A stretch of DNA of 64,000 bases from Paenibacillus sp. (GCA_031180825.1 JAPSLM010000009.1:62001-126000), one strand, 5' to 3'. Positions 33,265 to 42,263 are shown, counted from the stretch's first letter. Numbers and translations are program-made. The notes: a model not told the origin generated them from the sequence alone.

Positions 33265-33933
33265 GTGGCAAAATCGAAGTATTATGTCGTATGGGAAGGG
33301 CGGCAGCCCGGTATCTATAAAACGTGGGCCGAATGCCAAGCCCAGACGAACGGATTCCCGCAGGCCAAGTTCAAGGCGTACGAGAGCGAAGCGGAGGCCA
33401 AAGCGATGTTCGCCGCAGGCTGGAAGAAGGCGTTCGGCGCCGCGGCGCGCGCAGGGGCCGGCACCGGCGGTACGGGCAAGAGCGGTGGGCGTACCTCCAA
33501 GGCCGCAGGCGCGGAGGCTGCGGGCGAGTACGAGCCCGAGAGCCTGTCTGTCGATGTAGGGTGCAGCGGCAATCCCGGGATCGTCGAGTATAAAGGCGTA
33601 TACACGCGCACCGGCGAAATCGTGTTTCAGCAAAAGCCCATTTCCAAAGGCACGAACAATATGGGCGAATTCCTTGCGATCGTCCACGCGCTTGCTTATT
33701 TGAAGCGAAAAGGCAGCGACATGACGATCTACAGCGATTCGATGACGGCGATCAGCTGGGTGCGCAACAAAACGGTCGCTTCCACCTTGGTGCGGGACGC
33801 CTCAACCCAGGAAATCTGGGCGCTCGTGGACCGCGCGGAAGCTTGGCTGCGCAGCAACACCTACAAAAACAAAATCATCAAGTGGAACACGAAAGCATGG
33901 GGCGAGATCAAGGCGGATTACGGCCGGAAATAA
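33265..33933 (+). CDS. rnhA: Ribonuclease HI with viroplasmin hybrid-binding domain
   Basis: A 222-residue RNase H1 that cuts RNA in RNA-DNA hybrids. Residues 4-50 (YYVVWEGRQPGIYKTWAECQ, then GFPQAKFKAY) form the caulimovirus viroplasmin-like hybrid-binding domain, followed by a Gly/Ala-rich linker (58-92) and the catalytic domain with Asp97 (SVDVGCSGNPG), Glu135 (NNMGEFLAIVH), Asp158 (YSDSMTAI) and a late Asp218. The GTG start follows AAGGAGG. It lies 66 bp after recQ, so probably the operon's last gene; coupling of a hybrid nuclease with RecQ makes sense for R-loop repair. A terminator follows. Confidence 0.92.
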   Translation: MAKSKYYVVWEGRQPGIYKTWAECQAQTNGFPQAKFKAYESEAEAKAMFAAGWKKAFGAAARAGAGTGGTGKSGGRTSKAAGAEAAGEYEPESLSVDVGCSGNPGIVEYKGVYTRTGEIVFQQKPISKGTNNMGEFLAIVHALAYLKRKGSDMTIYSDSMTAISWVRNKTVASTLVRDASTQEIWALVDRAEAWLRSNTYKNKIIKWNTKAWGEIKADYGRK

Positions 33934-33984
33934 GAGAATGGCCGGGGAAGGTGTCCATGATTCTCGGGCAGCATAGCTACACGA

Positions 33985-34024
33985 AAAAGCGCTTCTCCGC
34001 GACAGGGGAAGCGCTCTTCTTTTC
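33985..34024 (+). terminator. Rho-independent terminator after rnhA
   Basis: AGCGCTTC / GAAGCGCT stem with outer pairing, CTTCTTTT tail. Confidence 0.7.
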
Positions 34025-34042
34025 ACACGGGTAACGCACGGC

Positions 34043-34297
34043 TCATTTATCGCCTCGGTCGATATGCAGCCGGGGTTTCGTGTTGTTTTTCGTATTTTTA
34101 TACATCTCTTCCTCTTGGCTTTCGAGCGGAAGGCTGACAAGCTCCCACTCGGTCTGTCCCATCGTTTCGTCGTAGGGAAATTCATCGCCTCGCTTGAGCG
34201 TTTCTTCCCGGCCCCATTCGTTCGCGTAAATGCCGTCCGTTTCGACTTCTTCGCCGGATACCGGAGGCATGCTTTTATCGTTTGCCATTCTTGCCAT
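34043..34297 (-). CDS. Small acidic protein, YjzC-like
   Basis: An 84-residue acidic cytoplasmic protein: PPVSGEEVETDGIYANEWGR, a RGDEFPYDETMGQTEWELVS segment, then a Lys/Asn tail. Very similar proteins of this pattern (GxYxxEWG...GDxFPxxxxxxxxxWE) are widespread in spore-forming Bacillota and are called YjzC family or hypothetical. AAGGAGG lies 3 bases before ATG 34297 and 12 bases before ATG 34288; the start is therefore ambiguous. It is convergent with rnhA. Function unknown. Confidence 0.65.
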   Translation of the reverse strand: MARMANDKSMPPVSGEEVETDGIYANEWGREETLKRGDEFPYDETMGQTEWELVSLPLESQEEEMYKNTKNNTKPRLHIDRGDK

Positions 34298-34960
34298 AAC
34301 CCTCCTTAAGCGTCGCTTCGCCCGTTAGTATGCCCGGATGGCGCGGAAGTATGACGCACGAAAATAGGGACCCTGCTTATCCGTGATAACCAGAATCCCT
34401 ATGTTTGGATAGGTTGCTTATTCAATTTTCGAAAAACACACTCCAATCAAGCGGTCGTTAGGGTACGCGAACGAGTAACAGGTCTAATCGGATTCCCGCA
34501 TGCCCTCGGTATTGCCTTCATTCGGTGTGCGTACAGTACGGATTTCAGGTAAGCGCGGCGGGGCATGCTTCGCTTCCTTACTTCAATGGACTATCCCCTT
34601 TCCCTTGTTTATTTTTATATCCATTCCAATCCGGAACGAACCAAATTCTTCAAAGCATACCGGATTGAAAGATACAAACGATACAAACTTCGGTGTGAAT
34701 CAGGGCGATATCAGTAAGCTTAATCAGGCGAATCATTGCTCTTGCTTAATGCTAGGATAGCCTATTTTTAAACTATTGTAAATATTCAGAATAATTAGTT
34801 ATTTTCCAATGAGGCTAATCTTTCTCGCGAATTCGTCATTTTTCTTCTTTATTCTTAGAATTTCTACTGGACGCAATGCTAGATTACTTTTGAACTTACT
34901 CGCTCTGCAATGAGAAGTAATTTGATCCTGTCTTGGAAACTTTCATTTCTGAATGGATAG
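34298..34960. other. AT-rich gene-poor region
   Basis: No convincing gene. An open frame at 34500-34760 ends with NDTNFGVNQGDISKLNQANH, an Asn/Gln-rich stretch that could be a small-protein remnant, but it has no SD and its first half looks random. A weak hairpin AGGGA..TCCCT lies near 34366-34414. The base composition is visibly lower in GC than the surroundings. Confidence 0.4.
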
Positions 34961-35119
34961 GAGCTGCGTGTTTGGGTCAATAAGCGAAAGAGCGAGGAAG
35001 AAAAAGGCGGATTTCATTATTCCTACATTGGTCAGATTGAAAGTAGGGGGAAGCATTCCGGCATATTGAATCAGGTCAACATTGCAGCGGCGACGGAGCT
35101 AGCGTCGCGCGCTTTTTAG
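34961..35119 (+). pseudogene. Small-protein gene lacking a start codon
   Basis: A frame of about 52 codons reading KGGFHYSYIGQIESRGKHSG then ILNQVNIAAATELASRAF, with no ATG, GTG or TTG after the in-frame TAG at 34958. The compact sequence with Tyr/Gly/Asn pattern looks like a genuine short protein, and a very strong terminator follows 73 bp later. The 5' end seems lost or shifted. The family is not recognised. Confidence 0.35.
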
Positions 35120-35192
35120 TTCGATCGATGAAGAGGAGAGTGCACGGATTCCGAATCGGACTTGGTCGACCGTTCACCCGCTCTGTCTACTT

Positions 35193-35237
35193 AAAAAAGC
35201 TTAGTCAAGCCGCGCGCGCCTATGACTAAGCTTTTTT
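35193..35237. terminator. Strong bidirectional rho-independent terminator
   Basis: Perfect 15-bp stem AAAAAAGCTTAGTCA / TGACTAAGCTTTTTT with A and T tails on both sides. Confidence 0.9.
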
Positions 35238-35298
35238 GGCGTACTCCCTGACCGGGGAGACTTCCCCTGAATTTTGTTCACAGGTTTGGCATTGAAAC

Positions 35299-35311
35299 TG
35301 ACGTAACGTCA
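35299..35311. promoter_or_regulatory. Palindrome TGACGT-A-ACGTCA upstream of CPBP gene
   Basis: Perfect 6-1-6 palindrome 56 bp before the CPBP start, in an AT-rich presumptive promoter region (TTATATCATTTGAATTATGC follows). A dimeric regulator site is likely; which protein binds is unknown. Confidence 0.4.
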
Positions 35312-35366
35312 TTTTATATCATTTGAATTATGCAAAATGAATTTGACTTAAAAGGAGCGTGTCCAA

Positions 35367-36074
35367 ATGCATCAGCCTTCTTCTCCTCAAATTTCACCTC
35401 ATCGTGACCCGGCGGGCCCGGGCGGAATCGCTACGCTTATCGTTATGATTGTTATGTTCCTAACGGGGACGAAAACCGCATTTGAAGCGGTTGGACTGCT
35501 GCTGGAGCCGTTGGGAGTCGGGCGGGCGCTGGCGGATTATATCGGAGCGGCCGTTGTTCATATCCTAGAATTTCTAACCGTCTGGCTGTTGATGATCCGC
35601 AGGGGCCGGCTGTCTTGGAACGCCTTGGGCTTCCGTCCTTTGCAACGGCAGGATTGGCTTCGGCTGATTCCATGGAGCATCGTTACGATGCTATCCTCGG
35701 TTCTGTCTTTTTGGATCACCTCCTTGTTTTGGACCGGAGGGTCCAGTAAAGCGTCGGCGGTCGAATCGGTCGGCCTGCTTCTCTCGGTGCTGATGGCGGC
35801 CATCGTCGCGCCGATCGTGGAAGAGACGGCGTACCGCGGGGTCTTGTACCGCTATCTCAGGAACCGCTTGAACACAGGAGTTGCCGTTGCGGTCAGCAGC
35901 TTCGTTTTTGGAGTAGCCCATGCTCCGTCCTGGGAAGTCGTTCTGAACGCCGCCGTAACGGGAGCCGTATTCGCCTTGGCCTACGAGCGGACGGGGACGC
36001 TCTGGTTTTCCATCCTGCTGCATGGAATTTTGAACGGCTCGTTTACCCTTTTATTTTTTCTCTTCAACGGCTAA
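35367..36074 (+). CDS. CPBP family intramembrane glutamic endopeptidase
   Basis: A 235-residue protein with about seven membrane helices and the three CPBP/Abi (Rce1-like) motifs: EETAYRG (motif 1, Glu-Glu and Arg), FVFGVAHAPSW (motif 2, His) and LLHGILNGS (motif 3, His and Asn). These membrane proteases process prenylated proteins in eukaryotes and bacteriocins or immunity-related substrates in bacteria; the substrate here is unknown. AAGGAG precedes the ATG. Probably followed in the same transcript by the MerR regulator 47 bp downstream. Confidence 0.9.
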   Translation: MHQPSSPQISPHRDPAGPGGIATLIVMIVMFLTGTKTAFEAVGLLLEPLGVGRALADYIGAAVVHILEFLTVWLLMIRRGRLSWNALGFRPLQRQDWLRLIPWSIVTMLSSVLSFWITSLFWTGGSSKASAVESVGLLLSVLMAAIVAPIVEETAYRGVLYRYLRNRLNTGVAVAVSSFVFGVAHAPSWEVVLNAAVTGAVFALAYERTGTLWFSILLHGILNGSFTLLFFLFNG

Positions 36075-36121
36075 GCTCAAATTACCGGTAACCAAAACGA
36101 TAGGCGAAAGGAATAAATAGT

Positions 36122-36868
36122 ATGATCTCCATCCAAGCGCTGGCACGAAAGACGAGGATCACGGTCCGAACCTTGCGGTATTACGATTCGATCGGATTGC
36201 TGAAGCCCTCCGGTAAAACACCGGGAAGGCACCGGCTGTATTCCGAGGAAGACGTGGTCAAATTGTACAAAATTATGCTTTTGAAAAGCCTCGGCTTCGG
36301 GTTGAACAAAATTAAAACCATGCTGGACGGTCAAGATTCCGGCTGGGAGCCTTTTTTACAGCAGCAGCTTCATGCGATTCGCGAGCAGCGGATTCATCTG
36401 GAAACGATGGAAAGAAAGATGAAAGAAATCGAAATCATTTTCAAGCTGGAAGGGGAATTAAAGCCTGCGCTGCTGTACGAGCTCATCGCCCTGTCCCAGC
36501 AGAACCTCTCTTTGCAGCATCAATTCGTGGAGCAAACGTTTAGCCCGGACGAGCGCGCCAAAATAAAAAACATCCCTTCGCTCAGCGGCGGCGACGAGGA
36601 ATCCGAACAATGGATCGGGCTGTACGCCGATATTCGGAACTTGGCGGGAAAAGATCCCGCGTCGGAAGAAGCGCAGCGGGTTGTGGAACGGATTGTTTCG
36701 ATGACGACGAGTATGCTTGGCGGGGATGAACGTTTAATGCAAAAGCTGTGGGAAATCCGCAAATCGCCCGAGCAATCGCGGCAAATGCGGCTTTTCCCGT
36801 TAGAACCGGAAACGATCGATCTTTTGGATAGGGCGTTTGCGATTTATGAGGCGAACCATCCTTCATAA
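36122..36868 (+). CDS. MerR family transcriptional regulator
   Basis: A 248-residue MerR-type activator: winged HTH in residues 1-70 (SIQALARKTRITVRTLRYYD, then LLKPSGKTPGRHRLYSEED), a dimerisation helix with KMKEIEIIFKLEG, and a long C-terminal domain of ~130 residues that is TipA/BmrR-like or unknown. Metal-binding cysteines of MerR/CueR are absent, so a drug or organic ligand is more likely. It is followed 153 bp later by a BmrC/D-like exporter, its probable target. SD for its ATG is weak. Confidence 0.88.
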   Translation: MISIQALARKTRITVRTLRYYDSIGLLKPSGKTPGRHRLYSEEDVVKLYKIMLLKSLGFGLNKIKTMLDGQDSGWEPFLQQQLHAIREQRIHLETMERKMKEIEIIFKLEGELKPALLYELIALSQQNLSLQHQFVEQTFSPDERAKIKNIPSLSGGDEESEQWIGLYADIRNLAGKDPASEEAQRVVERIVSMTTSMLGGDERLMQKLWEIRKSPEQSRQMRLFPLEPETIDLLDRAFAIYEANHPS

Positions 36869-37021
36869 CAGCAAATAAAAATTAATTCATCAAAAAATTC
36901 CGGGTGGCAAGATGCCCATAATATGGTATGTTATTAGAGTGAAAGGCGAATGTATGTTTCCAATAAAGAAAGTCGAATGCTCCCCGGCCATTTCAATTCA
37001 GAGAGAAAGAGGTGGATTTTT

Positions 37022-38773
37022 TTGTCTTTTGTCGGGCGTCTTGCCTGGTTTTTTCGCGACCGCTGGGGGCGGTATGCTCTGGCGATCGTGCTGATGACTG
37101 CGGTCAGCGTGCTGAATATTTTGCCGCCGCGGATGATCGGGAGCGTCATTGACCACATCCGTACCGGATCGTTGACCGCCGAAGGACTGCGGCAGAGCGT
37201 GCTGCTGCTCATCGGTCTGGCCGTGCTGCTGTATATCATGATTTACATATGGATTACGACGCTGTTCGGCAATTCGCTGCTGCTCGAAAAGCTGTTGCGC
37301 AGCCGGTTAACCGCCCATTTGACCCGGATGTCGCCGTCGTTTTTCCAGCGCAACAGTACCGGAGAGCTGATGGCTCTGGCGACCAACGACGTGCCTGCCA
37401 TCGGCCAGACAGCCGGTTACGGCGTCATGACGCTTGTGAATACGATTGTCGGCACGACGGTCGTGCTCGTGACGATGATTTCGTTCATCAGCTGGAAGCT
37501 GATGCTGGCGGCATTGCTGCCGCTGCCGCTGCTCACGGTGCTGATCGGCGTCCTCGGCAAGCACACGCGGAAGCGGTTTATTGCCGCGCAGACGGCGTTC
37601 GGACGGATGAACGATCAAGCGCTGGAGTCGATTTCCGGCATGCGCGTGATCCGCTCGTATGTGCAGGAGGAGCACGACCTGGGCGCCTTTGACCGGATCA
37701 CCCGCGACGTGATGGATAAGAACATCCGCGTGGCCGCCATCAATGCTTTGTTCCATCCCGCCATCTCGCTGATCGTCGGCTTGAGCTACGTCATCGGCAT
37801 CGGGTACGGCGCGTATCTGGTGTTCCACAACGACATTACGCTCGGACAGCTCGTGTCGTTTAACATTTACCTCGGCATGCTGATCTGGCCGATGATCGCC
37901 TTCGGCGAGTTCATCAACGTGCTGCAGCGCGGAACGGCTTCCGTCGACCGCTTGACACGCAGCTTCGAGCAGCAGCCCGACGTGCAAAATCCCGTCCATC
38001 CGGTAGAGGTCGACCGTCCGGAATCGATCGAGCTGCGCGACCTTACGTTCCGCTATCCGGGAGCGGCCCAAGACAGCTTGATCGGCGTCTCCTTGCGGCT
38101 TGAGCGCGGGCAGACGCTCGGCATCGTAGGGCGGACCGGCAGCGGCAAAAGCACCCTGCTGAAGCAGTTGCTGCGCTTCTACCCGGCTCCGGCCGGCAGC
38201 GTGCGTATCTCGGATATACCAATCGAGGAGCTGGCGATCGAACGGGTACGCGGCTGGATCGGCTACGTATCGCAGGAGCATCTGCTGCTGTCCAAGTCCG
38301 TGCGCGACAACATTGCGCTGGGCCGCCCGAACGCTTCGCCGGAGGAGATCAGCCGGGCCATCGAGATGGCTTCGTTTACGCAGGATGTGGAACAGCTGCC
38401 CGAAGGGCTGCAAACGATTGTCGGCGAGAACGGCGTCATGCTGTCCGGCGGGCAAAAGCAGCGGGTGAGCATTGCGCGCGCTTTGCTGACCGATCCGGAA
38501 ATTCTCATCCTTGACGATTCGCTGTCCGCCGTGGATGCCCGTACCGAAAGCGCCATTCTCGGGCACATCCGTACGGAGCGCGCCGGGAAGACGACGCTGA
38601 TCGCTACGCACCGGCTGTCCGCCGTCATGCATGCCGATTGGATCGTCGTGCTGGAGGACGGGCGGATCGCGGAGGAAGGCACGCATGAGCAGCTGCTGCA
38701 GCGGGGCGGCTGGTACAAGGAGCAGTTCGAACGTCAGCAGTTCGAAGCAAGCTTGCTGGACGCTTCATCATAG
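37022..38773 (+). CDS. bmrC: ABC transporter half, BmrC (YheI)-like
   Basis: A 583-residue type IV exporter half: six membrane helices, then an ATPase domain with GRTGSGKST (Walker A), LSGGQKQR (signature) and ILILDDSLSAVD, where the Walker B is followed by Asp instead of the catalytic Glu. This matches B. subtilis BmrC (585 residues), the degenerate partner in the BmrCD heterodimer that exports drugs. The ORF opens at 36950, but TTG 37022 (MSFVGRLAWFF) follows GAGGTGG at proper spacing and aligns with BmrC's start. Followed 30 bp later by the BmrD-like gene, so an operon. A leader peptide gene (bmrB) was not identified. Confidence 0.9.
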   Translation: MSFVGRLAWFFRDRWGRYALAIVLMTAVSVLNILPPRMIGSVIDHIRTGSLTAEGLRQSVLLLIGLAVLLYIMIYIWITTLFGNSLLLEKLLRSRLTAHLTRMSPSFFQRNSTGELMALATNDVPAIGQTAGYGVMTLVNTIVGTTVVLVTMISFISWKLMLAALLPLPLLTVLIGVLGKHTRKRFIAAQTAFGRMNDQALESISGMRVIRSYVQEEHDLGAFDRITRDVMDKNIRVAAINALFHPAISLIVGLSYVIGIGYGAYLVFHNDITLGQLVSFNIYLGMLIWPMIAFGEFINVLQRGTASVDRLTRSFEQQPDVQNPVHPVEVDRPESIELRDLTFRYPGAAQDSLIGVSLRLERGQTLGIVGRTGSGKSTLLKQLLRFYPAPAGSVRISDIPIEELAIERVRGWIGYVSQEHLLLSKSVRDNIALGRPNASPEEISRAIEMASFTQDVEQLPEGLQTIVGENGVMLSGGQKQRVSIARALLTDPEILILDDSLSAVDARTESAILGHIRTERAGKTTLIATHRLSAVMHADWIVVLEDGRIAEEGTHEQLLQRGGWYKEQFERQQFEASLLDASS

Positions 38774-38803
38774 GGCAGCGATTCCAGGCCCATCGGGAAG
38801 GAC

Positions 38804-40927
38804 GTGAGTCACATCGCCATAGAAACGAACGAATCGTCGGGCAACCCCATTTTGCGCAGGCTGCTCGGTTACGCGCTGCTTTTTAAATACCGTATCGCGG
38901 CGGCGCTGCTGGTGCTGTGCTGTGCGGTCGGCGCAGAGCTGGCCGGGCCGTTTATCGCCAAAACGATCATCGACCGTCACATCGGTGGCATCGGGTTGCC
39001 GTGGGTTGAAATCGCCTCCGGCCTTGATCTCCCCAAGGGTGAGGTCAAGCAGGTGCAATTGGACGGGAGATTTTACATTCGTCAGGATTGGTTGGAGGAG
39101 GCGGAACGCCGCGGCGTCGTCTTGAACCGGTCCGTGATGAAGGACTCGCGGATTTTGCAGCTGGAGGGCGGTTTGTACTTGGTACGCCAGCCGGCTGCGT
39201 TGGAAGGCCAATGGTCGCTCGTCGGCCCGCCCAAGGCCGGAGAAACGGCCGAGGTAAAGCGCACGGTGCCCGGAGGCGGCAGCGAGGTGTACCCTGCGCG
39301 CAAGCTGTCTGCGGCGGAGACCGCGCAGTTTTACCGGCATGACGTCGGTCCGGTCGCTCGCTGGCTGGGGCTGTTCGTCGGTTTGCTTGCGCTTGGCAGC
39401 ATTCTGCATTACGTGCAGGGCTTGACGCTGCAGACGACGGCGCTGCGCATCATCCAGCGGATGCGGATGGATCTGATGCGCCACATTCAGCGGATGCCGA
39501 TCCGCTATTTCGATAATACGCCGATCGGGCAGGTCGTATCGCGGATTGCGAATGATACGGAGGCGATCCGCGATCTGTTCATGAGCTTCATGGCGACGTT
39601 CGTGGTGAGCACGATCAACATTGCAGGCATCTATATCGCTTTATTTCTGCTTGATGTCAAGCTGGCGCTCGTCTCGCTGCTGCTGCTTCCGTTGTTCGCC
39701 GTCGTCATGTTCATTCATTTGAAATTTTCGCAAAAGTACGTCGCCATCATGCGGGCCCGGCTGAGCGATATGAACGCGATGATCAGCGAATCGATCGCGG
39801 TCATGCCGATTCTGCAAGCGTTCCGGCAGGAGAAGAACCGCCTGCGGGAGTTCGATGCGCTCAACGAGGACCGTTACCGGAACCATATCAAGCAGAATCG
39901 CGTATTTTCGCTGTCCTCGCGTAATTTTACGGGACTCGTCGGGGCCTTTTTCACTGCCGGCGCGATCTGGTATTTCGGCGGGCAATCGCTCCAGACCTCG
40001 ATCTCGTTCGGCGTGTTCTACGCGTTTATCGATTATACGGGGCGGATCTTCCAGCCGATCATCGGGATCTTCGACCAAATGCTGAATGCGCAGCGGGCTG
40101 TCGTGTCGGCGGAAAAAGTGTTTCACCTGCTCGACATCGAAGGCACCGAAGTAGCTTCGTCGGACGCAGTACCGCGGCCGGAAGGCCATGTCGTCTTCGA
40201 CAACGTCACCTTTGCTTACAAAACCGGAGAGCCCGTGCTCCGCGGCATTTCGTTCGAGGCGCGAAAAGGCGAAACCATCGCGCTTGTCGGGCATACCGGT
40301 TCGGGCAAAAGCTCGATCATGAACCTGCTGCTGGGCTTCTACGAGCCGACGGAAGGGGAAATTCGCATCGACGGAACGGAAATTCGTACTTTATCGAAGC
40401 AGGCGCTGCGCAAGCATATGGGCATCGTGCTGCAGGACCCGTTCTTGTTCGCAGGAGACATCAAGTTCAATGTGAGCCTGTACAACGAACGAATCGGGCA
40501 GGAGCAGGTTCGCCAGGCGCTTAAGGATGTAGGCGCGGCCTCCTTCGTCGAGCAGCTGCCCGGCGGCGTAGACGAGCCGGTGGTCGAGCGGGGCAGCACG
40601 CTGTCCGCCGGACAGCGGCAGCTCATCTCCTTCGCACGGGCGCTCGCCTTCGATCCGGCCATCCTCATTCTCGATGAGGCGACGGCCAGCATCGACAGTG
40701 AGACGGAAGGGCTGATACAGGAGGCGCTGCGGGTCGTCAGCGAGGGCCGGACGACGTTCGTGATCGCCCACCGGCTGTCCACGATCCGCGAAGCCGATCA
40801 AATTCTCGTGCTCCATCGCGGCGAAATCGTCGAGCGGGGCAATCATGAGCAGTTGATGCGGCTGCAAGGGCGTTACTACCGCATGTACCAGCTCCAGTCC
40901 GGCAGTGCGGTTCAGACGACGGCTTGA
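38804..40927 (+). CDS. bmrD: ABC transporter half, BmrD (YheH)-like
   Basis: A 707-residue exporter half with a normal catalytic site: Walker A GHTGSGKSS, signature LSAGQRQL (Gly to Ala variant), Walker B ILILDEATASID with the catalytic Glu. Between membrane helices 1 and 2 there is an insertion of about 130 residues (GLDLPKGEVKQVQLDGRFYI onward) that should lie outside the cell; BmrD also carries an extra extracellular domain, and this one is longer than in B. subtilis (673 residues). The start at GTG 38804 has a poor SD. Together with BmrC it forms a heterodimeric multidrug exporter, one site degenerate. Confidence 0.88.
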   Translation: MSHIAIETNESSGNPILRRLLGYALLFKYRIAAALLVLCCAVGAELAGPFIAKTIIDRHIGGIGLPWVEIASGLDLPKGEVKQVQLDGRFYIRQDWLEEAERRGVVLNRSVMKDSRILQLEGGLYLVRQPAALEGQWSLVGPPKAGETAEVKRTVPGGGSEVYPARKLSAAETAQFYRHDVGPVARWLGLFVGLLALGSILHYVQGLTLQTTALRIIQRMRMDLMRHIQRMPIRYFDNTPIGQVVSRIANDTEAIRDLFMSFMATFVVSTINIAGIYIALFLLDVKLALVSLLLLPLFAVVMFIHLKFSQKYVAIMRARLSDMNAMISESIAVMPILQAFRQEKNRLREFDALNEDRYRNHIKQNRVFSLSSRNFTGLVGAFFTAGAIWYFGGQSLQTSISFGVFYAFIDYTGRIFQPIIGIFDQMLNAQRAVVSAEKVFHLLDIEGTEVASSDAVPRPEGHVVFDNVTFAYKTGEPVLRGISFEARKGETIALVGHTGSGKSSIMNLLLGFYEPTEGEIRIDGTEIRTLSKQALRKHMGIVLQDPFLFAGDIKFNVSLYNERIGQEQVRQALKDVGAASFVEQLPGGVDEPVVERGSTLSAGQRQLISFARALAFDPAILILDEATASIDSETEGLIQEALRVVSEGRTTFVIAHRLSTIREADQILVLHRGEIVERGNHEQLMRLQGRYYRMYQLQSGSAVQTTA

Positions 40928-40935
40928 TGGAGAAT

Positions 40936-40993
40936 AGCAAAAGAGGGGATTCAACGGCGCTGCAAGCTGCGCTTCGAATCCCCTTGCTTTTTT
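40936..40993 (+). terminator. Rho-independent terminator after the bmrCD-like operon
   Basis: GGGGATTC / GAATCCCC stem extended by AGCAA/TTGCT, long loop, T tail. Confidence 0.75.
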
Positions 40994-41080
40994 CGGATAC
41001 ATATTTAAAATGATAGTCGCAAATAACCGGAAATATGGTAAAATAGTCCTGATTTTCATTCCGAATGAAGGAGGACAACC

Positions 41081-41302
41081 ATGAAAAAACTGATCCTGCT
41101 CCTGATGAGCGCCGTGCTCGCACTCAGTTTCGCCGGATCTGCTTCCGCGGCGACAAAAGTAAAGAGTTACACCAAGAAAAACGGCACTCACGTCCAATCC
41201 CATCATCGTACTAACAAGGACAAGAGCTTCAAGAACAATTGGAGCACCAAAGGTAACACCAACCCTTACACCGGAAAAAAAGGAACGAAGACGCATAAGT
41301 AA
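41081..41302 (+). CDS. Small secreted Lys/Thr-rich protein
   Basis: A 73-residue precursor with a clear signal peptide (KKLILLLMSAVLALSFAG, cleavage after ASA at residue 23). The mature ~50 residues are basic and rich in Lys, Thr, His and Asn: VKSYTKKNGTHVQSHHRT and STKGNTNPYTGKKGTKTHK. The pattern YTxxNGT..H..T.......YSTKGN.NPYTGK is found in many small bacterial exported proteins of unknown function. SD GAAGGAGG is ideal. It stands alone with a likely own promoter. Confidence 0.85.
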   Translation: MKKLILLLMSAVLALSFAGSASAATKVKSYTKKNGTHVQSHHRTNKDKSFKNNWSTKGNTNPYTGKKGTKTHK

Positions 41303-41365
41303 CGATCACACCCCCTCACTCAAGGGGGTTATTTATTCTTTCCGCGGCGATACGACATATAGGGG

Positions 41366-41800
41366 CTAATCTAAGCTTTTAACCAGCAATATAAAAATAT
41401 TGTTAATGGTATCGCGATTACTAGGATCTGCTGCGAACTGCTCTAAAAGATTCATTAGCCTATCCTTATCAGCCAAATTTTTGCGATTAACATAGAGATT
41501 CCTCAATTGATTAATAAGCTCTGACGTTGTGCCTGTTATATTGTTTGTCTCTTTATTATATGATGAATATTTGGATAATGCGTTTGCTTTGGAGGCATGT
41601 TCGATCGCGGTTAAATAACCGACATCATTTCCATCGGTTACGGCAGCAAGAGAACCGGAAATTCTTCCTATTGATGCTTTAAAATCCAGATCAATCTTTT
41701 GCTGCGTATTATTCCAATTCATTTGATGCTTAAGTAAGTAAACATTTAATGCCAATGAGGCTGCCAAAGAAATGATTAGTATGTACTTTGATATTTTCAT
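41366..41800 (-). CDS. Hypothetical membrane-anchored protein
   Basis: A 144-residue protein with an N-terminal hydrophobic segment (YILIISLAASLALNVYLL, residues 6-23) followed by a predicted helical outer part with many Asn, Lys and Ser. Probably one membrane anchor with the rest outside. AT-rich relative to the neighbours. No family recognised. It is in the same direction as the two lipoprotein genes, about 35 bp after them, and may be part of their transcript. Confidence 0.65.
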   Translation of the reverse strand: MKISKYILIISLAASLALNVYLLKHQMNWNNTQQKIDLDFKASIGRISGSLAAVTDGNDVGYLTAIEHASKANALSKYSSYNKETNNITGTTSELINQLRNLYVNRKNLADKDRLMNLLEQFAADPSNRDTINNIFILLVKSLD

Positions 41801-41834
41801 TATCTAATCTAGTCCCCTTATCGAAACAACCACC

Positions 41835-42263
41835 CTACAACGGAGTTGAATTTTGCTCAGTATTATCTGATTGCTTTGCTTTAGGAATAAGCGTTTCTTC
41901 GAAATTTCCTTCTGCATTATTCCAAGTTATTTTTACTGTTTCGACATCCTTCCAGTCGTCGACTTCAGACCTTGTAACAAGTACCTTCATTTGCATGCCA
42001 AGATAGTTATGTCCTGATAAAGTATTTGTTGTCGCGCTATTGTTTTTATAGATAATATCAAGCTTGACCTCTGGTCCAATCGGTTTCTTACCTATGTATT
42101 GAATACTTGGAATTTCTCTGTACTTTCCTTCTACTACTTTATAGAAGATTTCGATGTTCCATTCGGACGATACGGCAGTAAGGGTGACGTCACTTTTCCC
42201 GGAACACCCAAAGATAAAGAGAAGGAAAAGAGGGAACAATCCCCGAATAATTATTTTTAACAT
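41835..42263 (-). CDS. Lipoprotein (copy 1 of a duplicated pair)
   Basis: A 142-residue lipoprotein: a signal peptide ending in the lipobox FIFGC with Cys20, then VTLTAVSSEWNIEIFYKVVE. The next copy shares nearly all of this. The fold is probably a small beta-sandwich, with no recognised domain name. The start ATG at 42263 follows AGGAGG at ten bases; the frame opens 9 codons earlier without SD. AT-rich and unlike the GC-rich neighbours. Function unknown. Confidence 0.7.
   Translation of the reverse strand: MLKIIIRGLFPLFLLFIFGCSGKSDVTLTAVSSEWNIEIFYKVVEGKYREIPSIQYIGKKPIGPEVKLDIIYKNNSATTNTLSGHNYLGMQMKVLVTRSEVDDWKDVETVKITWNNAEGNFEETLIPKAKQSDNTEQNSTPL

Noticed and set aside
36912..37094. 60-residue ORF before bmrC as a BmrB leader peptide
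   Set aside because: A BmrB leader would be expected here, but the frame overlaps the bmrC start and shows no resemblance I can support; not annotated.
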